Assembly: GCF_036588685.1 (NCBI RefSeq)
Contig: NC_086376.1
Location: forward strand, 56,691,166 to 56,755,165
DNA: 64,000 nucleotides
Source: Mytilus trossulus
Taxonomy: Eukaryota; Mollusca; Bivalvia; Mytilida; Mytilidae
Direction: 5' to 3'
In this document: in pieces, positions 59,191 through 64,000 of the stretch
Numbering within the stretch: the first letter of the stretch is position 1
How the letters are laid out: the number at the start of each line of letters is the position of its first letter
Program-made: the position numbers and the translations under genes
Notes under the pieces: generated by a model
What the model was told of the DNA's origin: nothing
The model's database searches: none
What the model saw: the letters and a program-made list of their open reading frames with translations, nothing else

Positions 59191-59994
59191 ATAACTTAAG
59201 TACTGAGGATGGTGATAAATTGGTATTCAACGTCCAGTGGCAAATATATCATGCATTTCATCAGGTAGTATATTTTAAAAAGAGTTTTTCTATAATTACT
59301 CTAAAAAAGAATCATAGTTCTCATATTGAATAGTGTATCATGTACAAACAGCTTGGCCCCAAGATTGTTAAATCCTTTTCTGCAAATTTGGGTACAATGG
59401 GTACATGGAGTCGGTGGGAGTTAGAAGAGTTGTCTCATTTCAAAGGGCTGGCAACCTTGCACATACTAGTAGGTTTATTGTTAAACAAGTCAAATTTGCT
59501 TAAAAGAGACCTGGTTAATTATCAAAAGAATTTTTATGTGACCTTATGACCTAAAGATTGGTATCCAAGTTTGGAGATACAACATTGTATAAAGTTTTGC
59601 AAACATCAATTATGTTGAGGGACAGAATATTTAAAAATTATCCATTTTCATCAGGTGTTTTTTGCTGGTAAAGGATCCATAACTCAGACATGAATAGCCA
59701 AGTACCCAATAGAGAATATTGAAAGAAAAACGATCCAAACATCCTTAATTGCTCATCAGGCAAACATAAAGACAATTATATATTCATTTGTACCTTTCTG
59801 CTAGCAAAAATGATTTAGAAACAATTTGCTTCCTTTAAAATAGAAAAAAATTCCATACCATTCAAACTTACTTAAGGTACTTTTAAGAAACAAACACTTT
59901 TTTAATAAACTGTTACCACAGAAATAAGTCTCGCTTTTTTGTAATTTCGATAATGCAAATGTTGAAATAAAAAAAACCAACACTTTAACATGTA
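59191..59994. other. Unassigned sequence
   Basis: No exon continuing the plus-strand gene was found. The frame 59,340-59,549 has no recognisable motif. Confidence 0.3.
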
Positions 59995-60545
59995 AATTTA
60001 GCAAATATTCAAAGTCAATAAACCACGACTAAAGGTACATGGCTAAACAATCTCCATGGAAATGAGATGTGTCAATGCTAATACAATTGCATACCAAATA
60101 CCATTGACTATAATCATAAGTAGTTCTCTTTAAACGTATCTAAACACAAACTAATACATGTAAATCAAGCACAAAATTTTAAAGTCAATTAACCATAACT
60201 GAAGGGGAGGGTAAAAAAAAATCCATGGTTATTGGATGTGCCAATGTTAACACAAATGCATACCAATTATCATTAACCTAGGACTAGTTGTTCCCCATAA
60301 ACTGACCTAATCACAAACTAATACATTAAAACTAAGCATAGTTTCAAAGTCAATAGACCATAACTGAGGCGGGTCAAATAATCTCCATGATAATGAAATG
60401 TGCCAATACTTATACAACTACATACCAAATATCTTTGACTTACAACTAGTGGTCACCATAAACTAGACCTAACCACAAACTGATACATTGTTGACGCTGC
60501 CGTCGCCAGAAACCTCATACCTATGTCTCGCTAAAAATAGTCTCC
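59995..60545 (+). repeat. Tandem-type bivalve repeat, second locus
   Basis: CAAAGTCAATAAACCACGAC, ATACCAAATACCATTGACTA and ACTGACCTAATCACAAACTA recur in units of about 150 bp, as at 41,701-42,570. It ends ACGCTGCCGTCGCCAGAAAC. Confidence 0.7.
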
Positions 60546-61767
60546 GTCAAGCCAGACAAAAATCTGTTTGTATTTTGTACAAGTTTTTATCCATAATTTC
60601 AGGTGATTGAGTCTCTTATGCTAGGTACCGAATTCTAGTGATTTTCCTTCAAAATACATAATTTGCTTTTCTGTTATCTAATATTTTTATGTATCACTAT
60701 AGCTCTATATATTAAGAGGGGGAGATATTCTGTGTATGCCAGCCAGTCTACATTTAAGAAAGAATGTGATAACAGCAAGTCTTAACTACTTTTCTTTCAC
60801 AAACATACACATGAATGCATGTACATTTTAACTTTTCAATAAATATATCTAACCATCAAGTCATTTTATATTTTTTGTGTAATTTCAATATTGTAGATAA
60901 AGGGACACAACTGGTTCTTTTATTTTGGTAAATTCTGTCCAGGATGTAGAAATACATAGCAAATAAAGAATCTTGTGCAAGGAATTAATTTCATACAATT
61001 AAATATAAGGTGAAAATATCCAAGCCCTTTAAAAAATATCTTTTAAGGTGATAAGATCATATAACCAGAAGCAAGAAAATCAAACACTAGAAACAGGTTT
61101 CTCCCTAGAAATAAAAATACTTAAAATCAAACACTAAATAGTATATTAACAATATCAATAAACAATTACTTATACAAAATCCATGTCATCTTTAAAGAAC
61201 CTCAAGGTTTCCTTACTGGTTTTCTTTACAATATTATCCATATTATGGCCACATGTGACAAATCAATACAAAAAACAGGGTAATAATGACAATGTTTATT
61301 CATACATATAAAAACACATTAAATCTGAATTATCAATGATTATAAGTAAATTTAAAATGTATTACAAAAACCCTTAACATATAACATAAGGCAGTCCAAT
61401 TTAACCATTGCAAAGTATCAACTTATTAGAAACACAGTTTATGTAATACTTTTACCTACAGTCTATAAATATATATAGCTATGTTTTTGGTGATAACGAA
61501 AGTATTGAAATACATGAATTTACTAAATGCACCAATTAAAAATTCTTAACAAAATTACATATTCATAGTGATCAGATCTTATTATTTAGACATAACTTTA
61601 AAAAATATCATTTCTAAGCTATCAGTTCAAAACTATGCCATATAATGAGAGGGGTAGCTTTAAAATTATATAGTCCAAAAGACAGAAATGCCCCCCTTAA
61701 AAAGATTAAGCAATATAATGAATGTATGAATTATTAATAAAACCTTATTCCATTCAATTTCAAACCC
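60546..61767. other. Unassigned sequence
   Basis: No gene or repeat recognised. Confidence 0.3.
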
Positions 61768-62039
61768 TTAAGGTGGTACCCAACACTTGCACTAAAATTA
61801 AATTGGCTTGTTTAATTTTCATAAAATTTTGTCAAAGTACTTACTATGATCCTTTAACAAAAATATAAAAATTTTGAACCAACCGTTTTGTCAGAAAAAT
61901 TACACTGGTTATATAAATGTTTGACAAACTTCAATTTTGACCATTGAGATGCTTAATATTCCTTTGACAACACAACATAATTAAAACGTAAAGCTGACTT
62001 TACAGAGTTATCTCCCTGTACTGTTAGGTACCACCTTAA
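61768..62039. mobile_element. TTAA-ended MITE, 272 bp
   Basis: TTAAGGTGGTACC at the left and GGTACCACCTTAA at the right are perfect 13-bp inverted repeats that include or abut TTAA on both sides, the target used by piggyBac-type transposases. The interior is non-coding. I recall similar sequences as frequent in bivalve genomes. Confidence 0.75.
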
Positions 62040-62331
62040 TCTCAAAAATATGATGTAGATGACTTTTTTTAAGTGTATGTTCGGTTTGATAATTAAACAG
62101 TACACACAATTGTCAAGATGACACAGAGCTGATGCTGATTCAAGTCAAACCGTTCTTGATTCATGTCTGCTGATATATCTTTATTAAATCATGTTGTATG
62201 AACTTATAATTTAGAGAGAAGATATGAAGAAACATGGAAAATGACACGATCGTAGTAATATGACAAAATGATAAAATGCAAATGATTAATAAAAAAAAAA
62301 ATATCATCGGTTGTTTACAATGTCTATTGTT

Positions 62332-62419
62332 TTACTTTCCTCCTGTAGCACCTTGTTCACCACCGCCTTCAGCACCACCACCTTTCTTTTCCTGTTTTAG
62401 CCTCATTATCTCTGCATCC
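62332..62419 (-). CDS. Last coding exon of an unidentified gene
   Basis: The minus-strand acceptor TTTTTTATAG ends at 62,420. The exon then reads (one base left over) DAEIMRLKQEKKGGGAEGGE followed by QGATGGK and TAA at 62,332-62,334. A charged helix followed by a Gly/Glu-rich flexible tail is typical of the C-terminus of a small cytosolic or chaperone-type protein, but I cannot name it. An AATAAA on the minus strand at about 62,180-62,185 could end the transcript. The upstream exons would lie above 62,420, past LINE C or beyond the window. Confidence 0.6.
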
Positions 62420-62800
62420 CTATAAAAAACAGTAAAGTTTATTAATCAAAGCTTGTGACCACAGTACTATTAAATTGCTATTTTTTGTAATGTTTACATT
62501 AAATTAGACATTGAAAGTTTGAATTGAATTTATTTTACTTTGTTTTTAATTGTTCATTTTAGTAAAATCATTTTTTTCAAACATATACCATGTGTATCAT
62601 GCATGGAAACCTCTTATCAATTGTAATAGATTTAAATTGTTTATTTAACTTCAAGAAATTAATTCATTTTGGATTTACAATTTATTTAGAACATTTTGTA
62701 CTGCACTTATTAAATCAATTAATTAAATTAATTGAATTAATTAACTTGGAAACATGGTGTAAGCAGTACATATACACAAACATGATTATGATGTATGTAA
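62420..62800. other. Intron of the minus-strand gene, unassigned
   Basis: AT-rich sequence with no recognised repeat up to the LINE C tail. Confidence 0.4.
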
Positions 62801-63700
62801 AATCAAATCAAATCAAATCAAATATTTTATTATAGTCTCACCTCTCTACATGTACAATACAAACATGAACACAATATATACAACATGTTTTAATTAAAAG
62901 TACAAAACAATCTTAAAAACATTCGAGAGCCACTCTCAAAAGAGTTATGAGAGACTTTTACATAAAAAAAGGACAGCTCGATAAAAATATAAAACATTTT
63001 TTATCTATATAAAACATTCTTCCTTTGAATTAAAATATCATGGCAGATTTTGGCCGAATAAAAGCATAAATTTTTATTTGTAAATAAAAATATAAATTTT
63101 TCATCATCATTTAAGTCTAAAAAATCAATATTAAAAGAAACTGCTCTAGTAAAAACCTCTTGTCTTGTCTGTGAATATAAAGGGCATTGAAGTAAAACAT
63201 GTTTCTCATCTTCAATGAGTTTCTGTTGTATACATGAATCATTAAAACAAAATCTATTTTCACTTAAAACCCCTTCATATCTGCCTGTTTCTATTCTAAT
63301 CGGCGCCACACCACATCGAAATTTAGCAAAGGCGCTTTTATATTTTCCTGGCATATGAACACTTAAATAATGTTCTTTATAATATTCTTGTTTAAATAAT
63401 CTATATGTACGCAGTTTACTGCGATCATTTGTGTTTAAATCATTACACCATTTTCTCTTGTACATATCAAAAACATTACTTTCAATATTCTTAATATCAT
63501 TTTTACTAAAAGTACAGTTTATATTACAAAAATTTTCAATATTAAGTTCTCTAAATTTACTATGAACTCTAAAATTCCAGTTTTTAATTTTACTGTTACA
63601 TATTCTATTTGCCCATAAAAAACACTTTTTTATTAAGTCTGGTATCATATGTATATATGCATTGGTAAAAGATAAAAAACACATTTCAACAAAGGGACTA
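62801..63700 (-). mobile_element. 5'-truncated LINE C, C-terminal part only
   Basis: The minus-strand frame 63,684-63,001 (227 codons) is the C-terminal region of a non-LTR retrotransposon protein: KSAFAKFRCGVAPIRIETGR, then a Cys/His cluster (FCFNDSC ... DEKHVLLQCPLYSQTRQ) that may bind zinc. The frame opens right at the truncation near 63,700 (a TGA precedes it) and is intact to the stop. The reverse transcriptase is missing. The 3' end is (GATTT)n at 62,801-62,824. It lies in the putative intron of the gene ending at 62,332. Confidence 0.8.
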
Positions 63701-64000
63701 AAATGTCATATTGATACATTACAAGGTTAAACTCAAGTGTTCAAGAGTGGAAATTAGTTTTGATATTACAGAAAGCAATTTTAAACACACGAGTTGTTGC
63801 ATATCTATTAAAATTCTCGTACAACTTGTTGCACCTTCTAACAGTTGAAGCAGACGTCAGGACCTGCAATTACATTGATTAAATGTAATTTTCATTACAA
63901 AATTACTTTAAAGTGATTTTCTTTCATATTTGTAAGATGAAATGTTAGTTTTAAATTGAGTGTAATGTGTACGATACATGTATATTTTACATGTAAATTC
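63701..64000. other. Unassigned sequence
   Basis: No gene or repeat recognised. Confidence 0.3.

Overview
The window looks like AT-rich nuclear DNA of a bivalve mollusc, most probably a marine mussel (Mytilus). The reason is the repeat content: several dispersed families that I recall as common in mussel genomes recur here. They include a family with the core GATGTGGTATGATTGCCAAT / GGCCTTCAACAATGAGCAAA, a family containing ACGCCAGACGCGCGTTTCGT, and the long CTTGACCTCATTTTCATGG type tandem families. Genes are split into short exons with GT-AG introns, so long open frames are mostly misleading. No prokaryotic feature, rRNA or CRISPR array is present. Family identification is from memory and reading; no search was run.

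Layout. 1-21.9 kb is gene-poor: a foldback MITE nested in a SINE-like repeat (0.27-1.0 kb), a palindromic AAGATATCTT satellite (8.2-9.2 kb), a 576-bp TIR element (11.7-12.3 kb), a tRNA-derived SINE (13.7-14.3 kb), a poly-G/poly-C-ended element (17.6-17.8 kb) and long tandem-type dispersed repeats.

21.9-37 kb holds the most unusual object. A 5.4-kb array of 62 units of 87 bp (27,843-33,250) has, in every unit, a good 3' splice site, a 27-28 nt putative microexon and a strong 5' splice site. It is preceded by a 25-nt 'seed' exon that resembles the unit exon. It lies between two diverged copies of a terminal coding exon (22,008-22,086 and 33,288-33,364), each with a stop codon just before a GTAAGT donor. 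Further duplicated blocks with exon-like pieces follow to 36.5 kb.

37-46.9 kb is again repeats, including a 2.4-kb TIR element with a perfect 7-bp target duplication, itself carrying nested SINEs and a large palindrome. 46,952-51,890 (minus) is the best gene: ten exons whose nine junctions all keep frame and give a 479-residue, mostly helical cytosolic protein of unknown function.

52-64 kb has three 5'-truncated non-LTR retrotransposons, all on the minus strand and each ending in its own 5-bp microsatellite. It also has a small plus-strand three-exon gene (55,020-59,060) for a one-pass membrane protein whose last exon runs into a SINE, a TTAA-ended MITE, and the last coding exon of another minus-strand gene (62,332-62,419).
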